This document shows, in pieces, positions 24,103-32,418 of a DNA stretch of 51,310 bases. The stretch spans positions 1-51,310 of the forward strand of contig JAHLLK010000040.1 in NCBI GenBank assembly GCA_020444165.1, given 5' to 3'. Both the position numbers and the translations under genes were made by a program. A model generated the notes under the pieces. That model worked only from the letters and a program-made list of their open reading frames with translations. It was not told the DNA's origin and ran no database searches. The stretch's first letter is position 1. The number at the start of each line of letters is the position of its first letter. The stretch is from Deltaproteobacteria bacterium. GTDB lineage: Bacteria; Desulfobacterota; Desulfarculia; Desulfarculales; Desulfarculaceae.

Positions 24103-25128
24103 ATGGCATTTGGTAAATTGCTGAGCTTTTTCGCCAAGGACATGGCCATGGATTTGGGCACGGCCAACACCCTTATCTATATCAAGGGCAAGGGGGTGGT
24201 CCTGAACGAGCCCTCGGTGGTGGCCATCAAGGTGGATACCGGCAAAACCATCGCCGTGGGGCACAAGGCCAAGGAGTTCCTGGGCCGCACCAACCCCTCC
24301 ATCCTGGCCAGCCGCCCCTTGAAGGATGGGGTCATCGCCGACTTCGACCTGACCCGGGTCATGATCAAGGAATTCATCACCCAGGTGCGCTCCGCCGCCG
24401 GGTTCATCAAGCCCCGCATGCTCATCGGCGTGCCCTCGGGCGTGACCCAGGTGGAAAAACGCGCCGTGATCGAATCGGCCGAGCAAGCCGGAGCCCGGGA
24501 GGTCTACCTCATCGAGGAACCAATGGCCGCGGCCATCGGGGCGGGGCTGCCCATCGCCGAGCCCAAGGGCAACATGGTGGTGGACATCGGCGGCGGCACC
24601 ACCGAGGTGGCCGTCATCTCCATGCTGTCCACCGCCTACTCCGAATCGGTCCGCGTGGCCGGCGACGAGGCCAACGAGGCCATCATTCGTTACGTTCAGC
24701 GGAAGTATCAAATCCAGATTGGCGAAAACACCGCTGAGCAGGTAAAGATAAAGATAGGATCGGCTTTCCCCCTGGATCAGCCGCTCTCCCAACAGATCAG
24801 CGGCAAGGATCTGGTGGAAGGTGTGCCCCGCGCCGTCACCCTCACCGACTCCGAGGTCCGCGAAGCCATGAGCGAGCCCGTGGAGGTGATCGTGGAGAGC
24901 GTGCGGCGGGCTTTCGAGAAAACCCCGCCCGAGTTGGCTTCGGACATCGCCGACGAGGGCATTGTGCTGGCCGGGGGCGGTGCGCTGATCCGGGGGCTGG
25001 ACAAGCTCTTGGCCCAGCAACTGGGAATGCGCATCCGGATTGCCGAGGACCCCTTGAGCAGCGTGGCGGTAGGCGCGGGCCGGGCCCTGGCCGATCTCCG
25101 CGAGTACCGCCGGGTATTTCTCAACTGA
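24103..25128 (+). CDS. mreB: rod shape-determining protein MreB
   Basis: A 341-residue bacterial actin that organises cell-wall elongation under the inner membrane. Phosphate 1 loop MDLGTANTLIY, connect 1 ESAEQAGAREVYLIEEPMAAAIG, phosphate 2 VVDIGGGTTEVAV, adenosine motif IVLAGGGALIRGL and C-terminal SSVAVGAG. The N-terminus FGKLLSFFAKDMAMD could act as a membrane-binding amphipathic end. mreC, mreD and the usual pbp2/rodA do not follow, so this copy is separated from the canonical shape operon. Confidence 0.95.
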   Translation: MAFGKLLSFFAKDMAMDLGTANTLIYIKGKGVVLNEPSVVAIKVDTGKTIAVGHKAKEFLGRTNPSILASRPLKDGVIADFDLTRVMIKEFITQVRSAAGFIKPRMLIGVPSGVTQVEKRAVIESAEQAGAREVYLIEEPMAAAIGAGLPIAEPKGNMVVDIGGGTTEVAVISMLSTAYSESVRVAGDEANEAIIRYVQRKYQIQIGENTAEQVKIKIGSAFPLDQPLSQQISGKDLVEGVPRAVTLTDSEVREAMSEPVEVIVESVRRAFEKTPPELASDIADEGIVLAGGGALIRGLDKLLAQQLGMRIRIAEDPLSSVAVGAGRALADLREYRRVFLN

Positions 25129-25197
25129 CAGGAGGTTGAAAGAGTCCCGCCACGGCCTTTTCCGACCACCTGCTAATCATCGTGCAGAGGGATAATC

Positions 25198-25389
25198 TTG
25201 GCCCAGAGACTTGACTTGGAGGATCTCAGGGACCGCATTGCCTGCTTCGCCCAGTTCGATCGGGATGACGAGACCTGCTTGACCCATTGCAGCTTGAACT
25301 TCGATTGCGCCGCCGCGCGCGAACGCTCGGAGCATCAAGAGTTTTCCGACCACAGCATGGTCAGCCTGGCCTATCCCCACAGCGCCTGA
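25198..25389 (+). CDS. small four-cysteine protein after mreB
   Basis: A 63-residue protein starting at TTG 25198 with GAGG seven bases upstream. Cysteines at residues 16, 27, 31 and 37 (IACFAQFDRDDETCLTHCSL, then NFDCAA) form C-x10-C-x3-C-x5-C, suggesting a metal or cluster site. An acidic, helical N-terminus (RLDLEDLRDR) precedes it. I recall similar short proteins in delta-proteobacteria but cannot name a family or function. Same direction as mreB, 69 bases after it and before a strong terminator, so it likely belongs to that transcript. Confidence 0.6.
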   Translation: MAQRLDLEDLRDRIACFAQFDRDDETCLTHCSLNFDCAAARERSEHQEFSDHSMVSLAYPHSA

Positions 25390-25444
25390 ACAGGGGCGCG
25401 ACCCCTCTCTCTTCGCCTGTTCCTGGCTCGCGACCAGTCGAAAC

Positions 25445-25487
25445 CCACCGGCCCGGGGCTACCCCCCGGGCCGTGGTTTTTTTCTTT
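25445..25487 (+). terminator. rho-independent terminator after the mreB transcript
   Basis: CCACCGGCCCGGGG (25445-25458) pairs with CCCCGGGCCGTGG (25464-25476), one imperfect position, followed by TTTTTTTCTTTT. A textbook intrinsic terminator 55 bases after the small Cys protein. Confidence 0.85.
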
Positions 25488-25643
25488 TCCACCGCTCCCG
25501 CGACCGGCGGCGGAATGCCCGCTCCCTTCTCGCGGTCAGCCCCGGATTATGGCAGAATGGTTGGCGGTCGGGGGCACCAGGCCCGACGGGAAACCTTTGC
25601 CGGAGCAATCCGCCCCCCTTGCCCCGTTAGCCAAGGCTGCCCC

Positions 25644-27392
25644 ATGTCCCTCTTTGCGAGATGCTCGGCTGGTCTCTTCTGCTGGCTTTGGCTGGCGGCC
25701 CTGCCCCCGGCCCTCTCCCCTGCCCTGGCCGGCGAGCCCGCGGCCGGGCTGGCCCTGCACCAGCCGGGCCGCTACGACCTCACCCCCTCTTTGGAAATCC
25801 TGGCCTCGCCCGCGGGCGGACTCAGCCTGGCCCAGGTCACCGCCCCGCCGTGGCGCGGCAGGTTCTCGCCGGTCCGGCAGGCAGCCCTGCACCTGGCCTC
25901 CACCGAACTGCGGGAACATTGGCTGCGGCTGACCCTCGCCACCCTGCCGGGGAGTCCGGCTGCCCGGGCCAGCTGGCTGGTGGCCACCGATTACGTCTTC
26001 CTGGGCCAGATCGACTTCTACCGGCCCACTCCCGCGGGCTGGGAAATGGTGGCGGCCGGCCTGTACCGGCCTTTCGCCAACCGCGAGGTGACCTACCGCT
26101 CCGGCGCCTTTTTGCTGCCCCGGCTGGACCAAGGACCGGTGACCTGCTATCTGCGGCTCGAGACCCGGGGCCTGAACCCCATCCATTTCCAACTCTGGTC
26201 CCTGCCCGCCTTCCTCACCCACATGGCCAAGGAGGACTACCTCTACGGCGTCTGTTTCGGGGTGTTGGGCTGCATGATCCTGTTCAACCTGTTCATCGCG
26301 GTGTCCCTGCGGGACCGGGTGTACTTCAGTTACGTGGGCTACATTTTTTTCGCCCTCGTCTCCCTGACCCTGCTCCACGGCCAGTTGCAGACCCTGTTGG
26401 ACCTGGGCGACCAGGGCTTCACCCGGGTTTTCTGGACCAGCATGGGCCTGTTCACCTCCTTTGCCTATCTGTTCATGCGCGGCGTCCTGAACGCCGAGCG
26501 CCTGGGCCCCCTGATGGGCCGGCTGCTGTGGTTCGGCTTTTACTACGGCTTGGCCTTGGTGGCGGCGGGGCTCTTCAGCCTGCCCTGGCTGGGGCGCTGG
26601 TTGGCCCTGGGCAGCGGCATCTTCTCGCCCTGGCTGGCCCTGGGCGCGGGCGTGGTCAGTTGGCGGCGCGGTTTCGTGGCCGCCCGCTACTTCCTGGTGG
26701 CCTGGGGAGTGCTGGCCGTGGCCGTGGCCGTGTTCGCCCTGCAGGAAGTTGGCCCCCTGGCCGGCCAGTACTGGGCCCGCAACGCCCTGGTCCTCGGCAC
26801 GGCCCTGGAGTCGATCCTCTTGTCCCTGGCCCTGGCCGCCCGCATCCGGGGCTTGCAGGAGGAGCGCGAGGTGTTGCGCCGGAGTGAGTCACGCTTCCGG
26901 CAGCTCAGCCACACCGACGGCCTCACCGGGCTCTACAACAAGCGTTACTTCTCCGAGCGCCTGGCCACGGCCCTGGCCGCTGGCGGCCCGGCCGAAGGCC
27001 TGTGCCTGCTCCTGTTGGACATCGACGATTTCAAGGAGTTCAACGACACCTTTGGGCACGACCAGGGGGACCTGGTGCTGCAGGGCCTGGCCCAGGTCAT
27101 GACCGATAGCGTGCGGGCCGGGGACCTGCCCTGCCGCTGGGGCGGGGAGGAATTCGCGGTGATCCTGGCCGGGGTGGGCTGGGGGCAGGCCGCGGCCGTG
27201 GCCGAGCGCATCCGCCAGCGCTTCGCCGCGCGGGAGTTCCCTCCCGCGGGCGGGACGGCCCGCTGCACTGCGAGCCTGGGCCTGGTGCAGCACCGCCCCG
27301 GCGAGACGGCCGCGGAGCTGGTCCGCCGGGCGGACCAGGCCCTGTACCAGGCCAAACGCGCCGGCAAGAACCGCTTGGCCGGCAGCGCCTGA
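25644..27392 (+). CDS. 7TMR-DISM diguanylate cyclase (GGDEF)
   Basis: A 582-residue membrane sensor that makes cyclic di-GMP. The signal peptide is ~1-29 (cut after ALAG). A periplasmic 7TMR-DISMED2-like beta domain spans ~30-185; the 7TM-DISM region ~190-390 begins YLYGVCFGVLGCMILFNLF. A short helical linker (REVLRRSESRFRQLSHTDGLTG) leads into GGDEF ~415-580. The active-site loop is GGEEF with an upstream RAGD five residues before, the RxxD inhibitory site for c-di-GMP. LLLDIDDFKEFNDTFGHDQGD and KRAGKNRL are intact, so catalytic activity is expected. AAGG precedes ATG 25644. Confidence 0.9.
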   Translation: MSLFARCSAGLFCWLWLAALPPALSPALAGEPAAGLALHQPGRYDLTPSLEILASPAGGLSLAQVTAPPWRGRFSPVRQAALHLASTELREHWLRLTLATLPGSPAARASWLVATDYVFLGQIDFYRPTPAGWEMVAAGLYRPFANREVTYRSGAFLLPRLDQGPVTCYLRLETRGLNPIHFQLWSLPAFLTHMAKEDYLYGVCFGVLGCMILFNLFIAVSLRDRVYFSYVGYIFFALVSLTLLHGQLQTLLDLGDQGFTRVFWTSMGLFTSFAYLFMRGVLNAERLGPLMGRLLWFGFYYGLALVAAGLFSLPWLGRWLALGSGIFSPWLALGAGVVSWRRGFVAARYFLVAWGVLAVAVAVFALQEVGPLAGQYWARNALVLGTALESILLSLALAARIRGLQEEREVLRRSESRFRQLSHTDGLTGLYNKRYFSERLATALAAGGPAEGLCLLLLDIDDFKEFNDTFGHDQGDLVLQGLAQVMTDSVRAGDLPCRWGGEEFAVILAGVGWGQAAAVAERIRQRFAAREFPPAGGTARCTASLGLVQHRPGETAAELVRRADQALYQAKRAGKNRLAGSA

Positions 27393-27401
27393 GCCGGCCC
27401 G

Positions 27402-28622
27402 CTATTCCGGGTCCTGCGCGCTGGGTTCGGCGGCGTCCGCTGGCCCCGCCGCCGGGGGGGCCGCCTTGTCCAGGCCCGCCTCGGCCAGCACTTCTCCCCG
27501 GGGCGGGGGCGGCGAGCCCTGCCGGCCCCAATAGAGCACCCGCCCGGGCTCCGCTCCGGCGTCCCCGCCCGCCTCCTCCCGCCCCCGGGCCCGGCGATCC
27601 CGGCCCCGGCGTCCCCGGCGTCCCCGGCGATAGACCAGGATCCCCGCCGCGGCCAGCGCGATCAAGGTCCACAGCCCGCTGCCGGTGAAGATGATCACCA
27701 ACCAGGAAAAACGGCTGGCCATGTCCTCCGAGAAGCGCTCCTCCAGGGCGGTGAGGCTGTAGCCCGTGGCCCGCTGCAGCGCCGTGGTCAGGGACAGGTC
27801 CTGGGACAACCCGGTGATCAGCCGGGCCAGGGCCGGGGCTCCGAACTCCCGTTGCAGCCAGTTGACCTGGTAATAGGCCTGGGCATAGGCCAGGGCCGCC
27901 CGGTCTTCGGCGGCGGGGAAGCCGGGCCCCAGCTCCTCCCAGGTGAAAAGCTTGCCCAACAGCACCCCCCGGGCCATGATCTCGGCCAGGCCCCAGCCCT
28001 CCTCGCCGGTGAAGTGCATGGCCAGGCCCTCTTCCAGCCAGCGGGGAGCCGGGCGGCCCTTGAGGGCCACCTCCAGGTAGAGGTGCAACAGCTCGTGCCG
28101 GAGCACCTGGGCGAACTCCTCGGGCGAGCCCAACTGGCCCGGGGAGCGCACCAGGATGTAGTAGGCCCGGGGATAGGCCAGGCCGGCGGCCCAGGACGGT
28201 CCGCCCAGCTCGGCCGTGCGCTGGGCAAAGTCCTGGCGGGTGGCCGCCACCTCCACCTCCAGGGCCTGGGGCGCGGCCCCGGTCCAGCGGGCCAGCGGGC
28301 CGGCCGCGCGGTCCACCTCGCGCCGCACCAGGGCGGCCAGCTCCGGGGTGGGGGCCAGGATGCGCAAACGGGGCACCGAAGTGGCGGTGGGGGTGGCGGA
28401 GGCGGCGGAGGGAGGGGCAAGGGAAGGCGTCGAGGCTGCGGTCCCGGTCGCGCCGGCCGCGGCGGCGCCAGGGGCCAGGGCCAAGGCCGGGACCAGAGCC
28501 AGGGCCATGGCCAGGGCCCAAAGCCAGCTCCGTAACGGGGGGACAATCCGGGGCCGGGCCGCCGCCGCGCGCCCCAGACGCCCCGCAACCCGGCGGCGAG
28601 GCTGCCGGGCCCGGCCCTTCAC
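27402..28622 (-). CDS. membrane-anchored gluzincin-type metallopeptidase (peptidase MA-like)
   Basis: A 406-residue protein starting at GTG 28622, which overlaps the TGA of the upstream DUF167 gene as GTGA. An Arg-rich head is followed by a signal segment (WLWALAMALALVPALALA) and a low-complexity Ala/Pro/Thr stretch. The catalytic domain has HELLH (in VLRHELLHLYLEVALKG) and a downstream WLEEGLAMHF, giving the third ligand Glu of a peptidase-MA-like gluzincin. A TM near residue ~335 (WLVIIFTGSGLWTLIALAAAG) is followed by a basic [10 protein letters not shown] cytoplasmic start and a disordered Pro/Ala tail. Extracytoplasmic protease; substrate unknown. Confidence 0.8.
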   Translation of the reverse strand: MKGRARQPRRRVAGRLGRAAAARPRIVPPLRSWLWALAMALALVPALALAPGAAAAGATGTAASTPSLAPPSAASATPTATSVPRLRILAPTPELAALVRREVDRAAGPLARWTGAAPQALEVEVAATRQDFAQRTAELGGPSWAAGLAYPRAYYILVRSPGQLGSPEEFAQVLRHELLHLYLEVALKGRPAPRWLEEGLAMHFTGEEGWGLAEIMARGVLLGKLFTWEELGPGFPAAEDRAALAYAQAYYQVNWLQREFGAPALARLITGLSQDLSLTTALQRATGYSLTALEERFSEDMASRFSWLVIIFTGSGLWTLIALAAAGILVYRRGRRGRRGRDRRARGREEAGGDAGAEPGRVLYWGRQGSPPPPRGEVLAEAGLDKAAPPAAGPADAAEPSAQDPE

Positions 28623-28906
28623 AGGCCCAGGCGGCGGGTCAGCTCCGCCGCGGAGAGGCCCTCCACCCACAGGCGTTTGTGCCGGGACTTCTCCCCCGCC
28701 ACCAGGCGCACCTGCGCCCGGGACAGGCCCAGGGACTTGGCCAGGAACTTGACCAGGGCCTGGTTGGCCGCGCCCTCCACCGGCGGGGCGGTAAGCCGCA
28801 CCTTGAGCGCGCCTTCCTCCAGGCCGGCGATCTGGTTCCGGGAAGCCCGGGGGATCACCCGCACGGGGAAAGACAGGCCGCCCTCGGCGGGAGTGGTTTC
28901 CAACAC
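28619..28906 (-). CDS. YggU / DUF167 family protein
   Basis: A 95-residue small cytoplasmic protein of the DUF167 (YggU) family. Motifs: RVIPRASRNQI, LKVRLTAPPVEGAANQALV and SLGLSRAQVRLVAGEKSRHK, covering the whole conserved fold. The start is GTG 28906, seven bases after the DivIVA-gene stop, so translation is probably coupled. The biochemical role of the family is not established. Confidence 0.9.
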   Translation of the reverse strand: MLETTPAEGGLSFPVRVIPRASRNQIAGLEEGALKVRLTAPPVEGAANQALVKFLAKSLGLSRAQVRLVAGEKSRHKRLWVEGLSAAELTRRLGL

Positions 28907-28913
28907 GGAAAAA

Positions 28914-29414
28914 TCAGGAGTTGGGGGTGCGGAGGATCTTGATCTTGTCTTCCAGCTCGGTCAGCTCGCGGTCGCGATCCAGCTCCACGTCCATAAGCTT
29001 CAGGTGGGCTTCCACCAGGGAGCGCAACCGCACCTCGAACTGGGCGCGCTGCCGCTTCAGTTCGGCGATGTCGTCGTGGATCTGGGCCAGGCGGTTGTGG
29101 GCCTGCCCCAAGGTCTTCTCGGCCTGCAACTCGGCTTCGGCCACCAGAAGCTGGGCCTCGCGCTCGGCGTTGGACTTGATGTCCACCGCCATTTGCCGGG
29201 TCTGCTCCAGGGCGGCCTGCAAGGTGTCTTCCCGGGCGATGTAGGCAGCCAGCTTTTCCTGGCTCTCCAGGTGCTTGCGGGCCAGCTCGGCCACCTGGTC
29301 CTCCAGGCCCCCCACGTGTTCGGCCACCATATCCAGGAAGGAATGCACCTCCCGGGGATCCAGGCCCCGGAAACGGCGGCTGAAGTCCTTCTGACGTATC
29401 TGCTCTTTATCCAC
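28914..29414 (-). CDS. DivIVA-domain coiled-coil protein
   Basis: A 166-residue protein with the N-terminal DivIVA motif (IRQKDFSRRFRGLDPREVHSFL, key FSRRFRGLDPREV) that in characterised proteins inserts into curved membrane. It is followed by ~130 residues of nearly continuous heptad coiled coil (Glu/Leu/Ala/Arg/Gln). GTG 29414 with GAGG five bases upstream was chosen; ATG 29468 would add an Arg-rich tail before the domain. DivIVA proteins are better known from Gram-positives, but single-domain versions next to yggU occur in delta-proteobacteria. Likely a scaffold for cell-pole or division functions, and first gene of the divIVA-yggU-peptidase operon. Confidence 0.85.
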   Translation of the reverse strand: MDKEQIRQKDFSRRFRGLDPREVHSFLDMVAEHVGGLEDQVAELARKHLESQEKLAAYIAREDTLQAALEQTRQMAVDIKSNAEREAQLLVAEAELQAEKTLGQAHNRLAQIHDDIAELKRQRAQFEVRLRSLVEAHLKLMDVELDRDRELTELEDKIKILRTPNS

Positions 29415-29534
29415 GGCGGCCTCGCTTTCTGCCCTGGGCAAAAGGGCCCCGGCGCGCCTCCGGCGCACCGTCCCCGCGCCAAAGGGTTGGCGTTCGCCTC
29501 AACCTTAGCGGATGCGCCCCAGAATTGTCAAGTT

Positions 29535-29562
29535 ATTACAAGTTGTTTCAGGCTATTGACAA
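29535..29562 (-). promoter_or_regulatory. promoter of the divIVA operon
   Basis: On the minus strand: TTGTCA (29562-29557), a 16-base spacer and TGTAAT (29540-29535). It lies in a locally AT-rich island (29520-29570) within GC-rich DNA and gives a ~115-base leader. Confidence 0.55.
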
Positions 29563-29702
29563 ATTTGCCCCTTTGCGGTGGGACCGGCGGGCCAATTGAG
29601 ATTTATTTTCCAAAAGACCAGGAATGTTAACAAGTTGGCCCCAGCCCCTGGGATCGGTCCGCGGCGAGGCGGGCCCGGCCCGCGGCAACACGAAGATTTC
29701 GC

Positions 29703-30713
29703 CTAGGCCACCGAACCCAGGCGGCGGGCCGCTTCCTCGGGCCGCAGGAAGGAAAGCATTTCGTCGTGCAGCTTCTCAAAGTAGTTGATCTCGTCCACGC
29801 CCAGGGGCGGGATGTCCACCCGGCTCACCACCCGGAGCATCAGGGGCAGGCCGAGACCCGGGGCCAGGGCGGTGTGCAGGGCCAGGTTGTAGGCCCCCAC
29901 CCCCTCGGTCTCCAAAAAGCCCAGCACCCGGGTGAGCCCCTGGGCCAGGCCCAGCACCTCGTCCGCGGTCAACTCCGGCAGGGTGCGTCCCGGGGCCAGG
30001 GCCATGAAGTCGTAGATGCCCCGGGGGGCAAAGGCCGCCAGCCAACCGGCCGGACCGCGGCGCCCCAGCCAGCGCTCGCCCGTGGCTTCCTCGGCGGCCA
30101 GGTACTCCGCGGCCAGGTCGCCGCCGGTCCGGCGGGCATAGGCCTGCTGCCGGGAGCGCACCCGGGCCTGGAAAGCGGTGGGGCCCTGCCCGGCCGCCAA
30201 TTGGAAATGGGGATGCACCAGACCGGCCCCGGCCGGCATCATGTAGTTCCAGTTCACCGAGGCGAAGCGCGCTCCCCGGCCCAGGCGGGCAAAGGCCTCG
30301 CGGGCCAGCTCCAGGCCGTTGGCCAGCACTTCGGGGGTGAACTGGGACGGCCGCACATAGTGCTCCCGGGTGAGCACCAGCACCGTGTTCATGGACTCAT
30401 AGGGGAAGGCATTGGGGAAGCACACCGCGTCACCGCGGCAGAGGCGGCCCTCCGGCTCGTCGGCCGGCAGGAAGCGGGCGGTCATCTGGTGCACGTGTTC
30501 CGGGCAGAAGGGGCAAGGCAGGCCCGCGGCCCGCTCCAGCCACAGGGAGTGATCCACCGGGCCCAGTTCCCGCAGCCGGAAGGGCAGGATGCGGGCCACG
30601 TCCCCGGACAGGGGGTCCCGGCGGATCTCCACCTCCAGGGTTTTGGGCGCGAACTGGTTGAAAGGGTCCAAGAATGACAGCCGGCGGCGGGTCACCTGGA
30701 AACGTAACGCCAT
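29703..30713 (-). CDS. GalT-like HIT-superfamily protein
   Basis: A 336-residue protein resembling galactose-1-phosphate uridylyltransferase. A CPFC motif (PCPFCPEH, residues ~67-74) sits near the N-terminus, and the active-site histidine triad variant is HPHFQLAAG (HxHxQ, as in GalT HPHGQ). TFSRVDIPPLGVDEINYFE-like C-terminal residues complete the fold; seen here as VVSRVDIPPLGVDEINYFEK (key D, E). True GalT usually has HPHGQ, so the substrate may be another nucleotide sugar. GAGAGGAAAAT precedes the ATG. No gal genes adjoin it. Confidence 0.75.
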   Translation of the reverse strand: MALRFQVTRRRLSFLDPFNQFAPKTLEVEIRRDPLSGDVARILPFRLRELGPVDHSLWLERAAGLPCPFCPEHVHQMTARFLPADEPEGRLCRGDAVCFPNAFPYESMNTVLVLTREHYVRPSQFTPEVLANGLELAREAFARLGRGARFASVNWNYMMPAGAGLVHPHFQLAAGQGPTAFQARVRSRQQAYARRTGGDLAAEYLAAEEATGERWLGRRGPAGWLAAFAPRGIYDFMALAPGRTLPELTADEVLGLAQGLTRVLGFLETEGVGAYNLALHTALAPGLGLPLMLRVVSRVDIPPLGVDEINYFEKLHDEMLSFLRPEEAARRLGSVA

Positions 30714-30728
30714 ATTTTCCTCTCTATC

Positions 30729-31373
30729 TCAGCCCATGGCCGCCCGGATCAGCCCCAACAGGTCGCTGAACCGGAAAGGCTTGTCCAAGGTGGGGAAGCC
30801 CAAGGCCGTGATCTCCTCGCCCAGGCGGGAATGCACCGCGCTGGTGCCGAAGAAACCGCTCAGGAAGATGGCCTTGAGGGTCTGGTCCCGCTCCCGCATG
30901 TGCCGGAGCATCTCCACCCCGTCCATCACCGGCATGACCACGTCGGTGATCACCAGCTCCGGCTTGAAGATGAGGTGTTCCCGGAGACCCCGCAGCCCAT
31001 CGGCGGCCTGGGCCACCCGGTAGCCCTCCAGCTCCAGGATATCCGCGATGTTGCGGCGGATTTTCTCCTCGTCGTCCACCACCAGGATGCGCCGCTCGCC
31101 TCCGGTGTCCTCCAGCCGGATCAGCCCCAGGGCCTGGACCAACTCGTCGTCCAAGACCCCGTCCAGACGCTCTTTCACCGAGTTCAGCCGCTTCTGGCCC
31201 TCCTCGGCGGCCTGGCGGTTGGTCTGGTGCAGATCCGGGTGATAGACCTTGGACAACAGGCGATAGCTGGAGCGCACATAGCGTACCGCCGCTTCCGGGC
31301 CCAGCTCCCGGCAGATTTGGCGAGCCTTTTCGTACACGCCCAGGTAGCGGAGATCGTCAGCCAAATCGTTCAT
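30729..31373 (-). CDS. J-domain-like / receiver hybrid protein
   Basis: A 214-residue protein. The N-terminal ~85 residues look like a J-domain (VRSSYRLLSKVYHPDLHQTN with the HPD triplet). The C-terminal ~120 residues form a response-regulator receiver: ILVVDDEEKIRRN, phospho-acceptor Asp in ELVITDVVMPVMDG, Ser in FLSGF and Lys in TLDKPFR. No DNA-binding output follows. ATG 31373 with AAGGT six bases upstream was chosen; the frame extends 35 codons further without homology. Perhaps a phosphorylation-controlled DnaK co-chaperone, but this is inference. The cognate kinase is not in the window. Confidence 0.8.
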   Translation of the reverse strand: MNDLADDLRYLGVYEKARQICRELGPEAAVRYVRSSYRLLSKVYHPDLHQTNRQAAEEGQKRLNSVKERLDGVLDDELVQALGLIRLEDTGGERRILVVDDEEKIRRNIADILELEGYRVAQAADGLRGLREHLIFKPELVITDVVMPVMDGVEMLRHMRERDQTLKAIFLSGFFGTSAVHSRLGEEITALGFPTLDKPFRFSDLLGLIRAAMG

Positions 31374-31482
31374 GCCAGACCTTGTCCGCCGGAAGAAATC
31401 GCCCCCGGCCGGGTGTTTTGCGCTTCCTGGTTCCTGGTTCGCCGAGCCCCGGGAGGCTGTTCTCCCCCAGCCTCCCAATAAA

Positions 31483-31530
31483 AACCACGAGGTTTTTTTT
31501 GGGAAAGGGGTTTTTCCCTCACTCTTCCTA
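31483..31530 (-). repeat. variable-core hairpin repeat, degenerate copy 4
   Basis: AACCACGAGGTTTTTTTTGG corresponds to AACCATGAAGTTTTTTGGGG at copy 1. It has a short core GGGAAA (31501-31506) / TTTCCC (31513-31518) and a distal flank CTCACTCTTCC resembling CCCACATCTTCC. It is shorter than the other copies. It lies in the gap between the UbiA-like gene and the J-domain gene. Confidence 0.5.
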
Positions 31531-32418
31531 CCCCTGCCAAAGGGTGTCAGCCAGCAGGCAGAGGAACAGGAGGATGGAAACCACGCCGTTCAAGGTGAAG
31601 AAAGCCAGGGGGATGTTGGCGGCCCGCCGGGCCACCAGGACGTGCTCGGCGCAGAGGATGCAGGCCGCCGCCGCGACCCCGCCCAGGTAAAGCCCGCCCA
31701 GGCCGAACAGGGGCGCCAGGGCCAGGAAGCCGGCCGCGGCCAGGGCGTGCAGGAGCCGGCTGATCCGGAGCCCGCCACCCACGCCGCGGCAGGCCGGCAG
31801 GGACAACAGGCCCTGGCCCCGGTCGAACTCCACGTCCTGACAGGCGTAGATGATATCAAAGCCGGCCACCCAGGCGGCCACCGCCCCGCCCAGCACCAAC
31901 AGGCGCCAGTCCAGGGTGCCGGTCACCGCCACCCAGGCCCCCAGGGGAGCCAGGGCCGTGGCCACGCCCAACCAGAGGTGGCACAGGGAGGTGAAGCGCT
32001 TGGTGTAGCTGTAGCCCAGCACCCAGGCCAGGGCCAGGGGCGAGAGCCACAGGCACAGGGGGTTCAGCATGCCGGCCGCGCTCACGAACACGGCCACGGT
32101 CAACAAAAGCCACAACCAGGCCAGGCGGGGGCTCACCTGGCCGGTGACCAGGGAACGGCCGGCCGTGCGGGGGTTCTGGGCGTCAAAGGGCAGGTCCGCC
32201 AGGCGGTTCATGATCATGGCCGCGCTGCGGGCCGCCACCAGGGCCACCACCACCCAGAGGAAGGTCTCCAGGCGGAGCGGCTCCTCCCGGGCGGCCAAGA
32301 CCACCGCGGCCAGGGCAAAAGGGAACAGAAAGATGGTGTGGCTGAACTTCACCAGCTCGCCGAAGTCCAGCACCCGGCGGCTCATGCGTCCGCCCAGGCT
32401 GCCCAGCCGTCCGGTCAT
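31528..32418 (-). CDS. UbiA-family prenyltransferase
   Basis: A 296-residue integral membrane prenyltransferase with ~8-9 helices. First Asp motif NRLADLPFDAQNPRTAGR (NxxxDxxxD), second YACQDVEFDRGQGLLSLP (DxxxD), both typical of UbiA/MenA-type enzymes attaching a polyprenyl chain to an aromatic ring. ATG 32418 overlaps the stop of the upstream UbiD gene (ATGA). Sequence style fits 4-hydroxybenzoate polyprenyltransferase, but in a menaquinone-using anaerobe it may be MqnP of the futalosine pathway. The substrate cannot be decided here. Confidence 0.88.
   Translation of the reverse strand: MTGRLGSLGGRMSRRVLDFGELVKFSHTIFLFPFALAAVVLAAREEPLRLETFLWVVVALVAARSAAMIMNRLADLPFDAQNPRTAGRSLVTGQVSPRLAWLWLLLTVAVFVSAAGMLNPLCLWLSPLALAWVLGYSYTKRFTSLCHLWLGVATALAPLGAWVAVTGTLDWRLLVLGGAVAAWVAGFDIIYACQDVEFDRGQGLLSLPACRGVGGGLRISRLLHALAAAGFLALAPLFGLGGLYLGGVAAAACILCAEHVLVARRAANIPLAFFTLNGVVSILLFLCLLADTLWQG

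Noticed and set aside
27402..28588. Minus-strand frames with long Pro/Ala runs overlapping the peptidase gene
   Set aside because: Shifted frames of a GC-rich gene; the HELLH frame alone has signal peptide, catalytic motif and TM segment.
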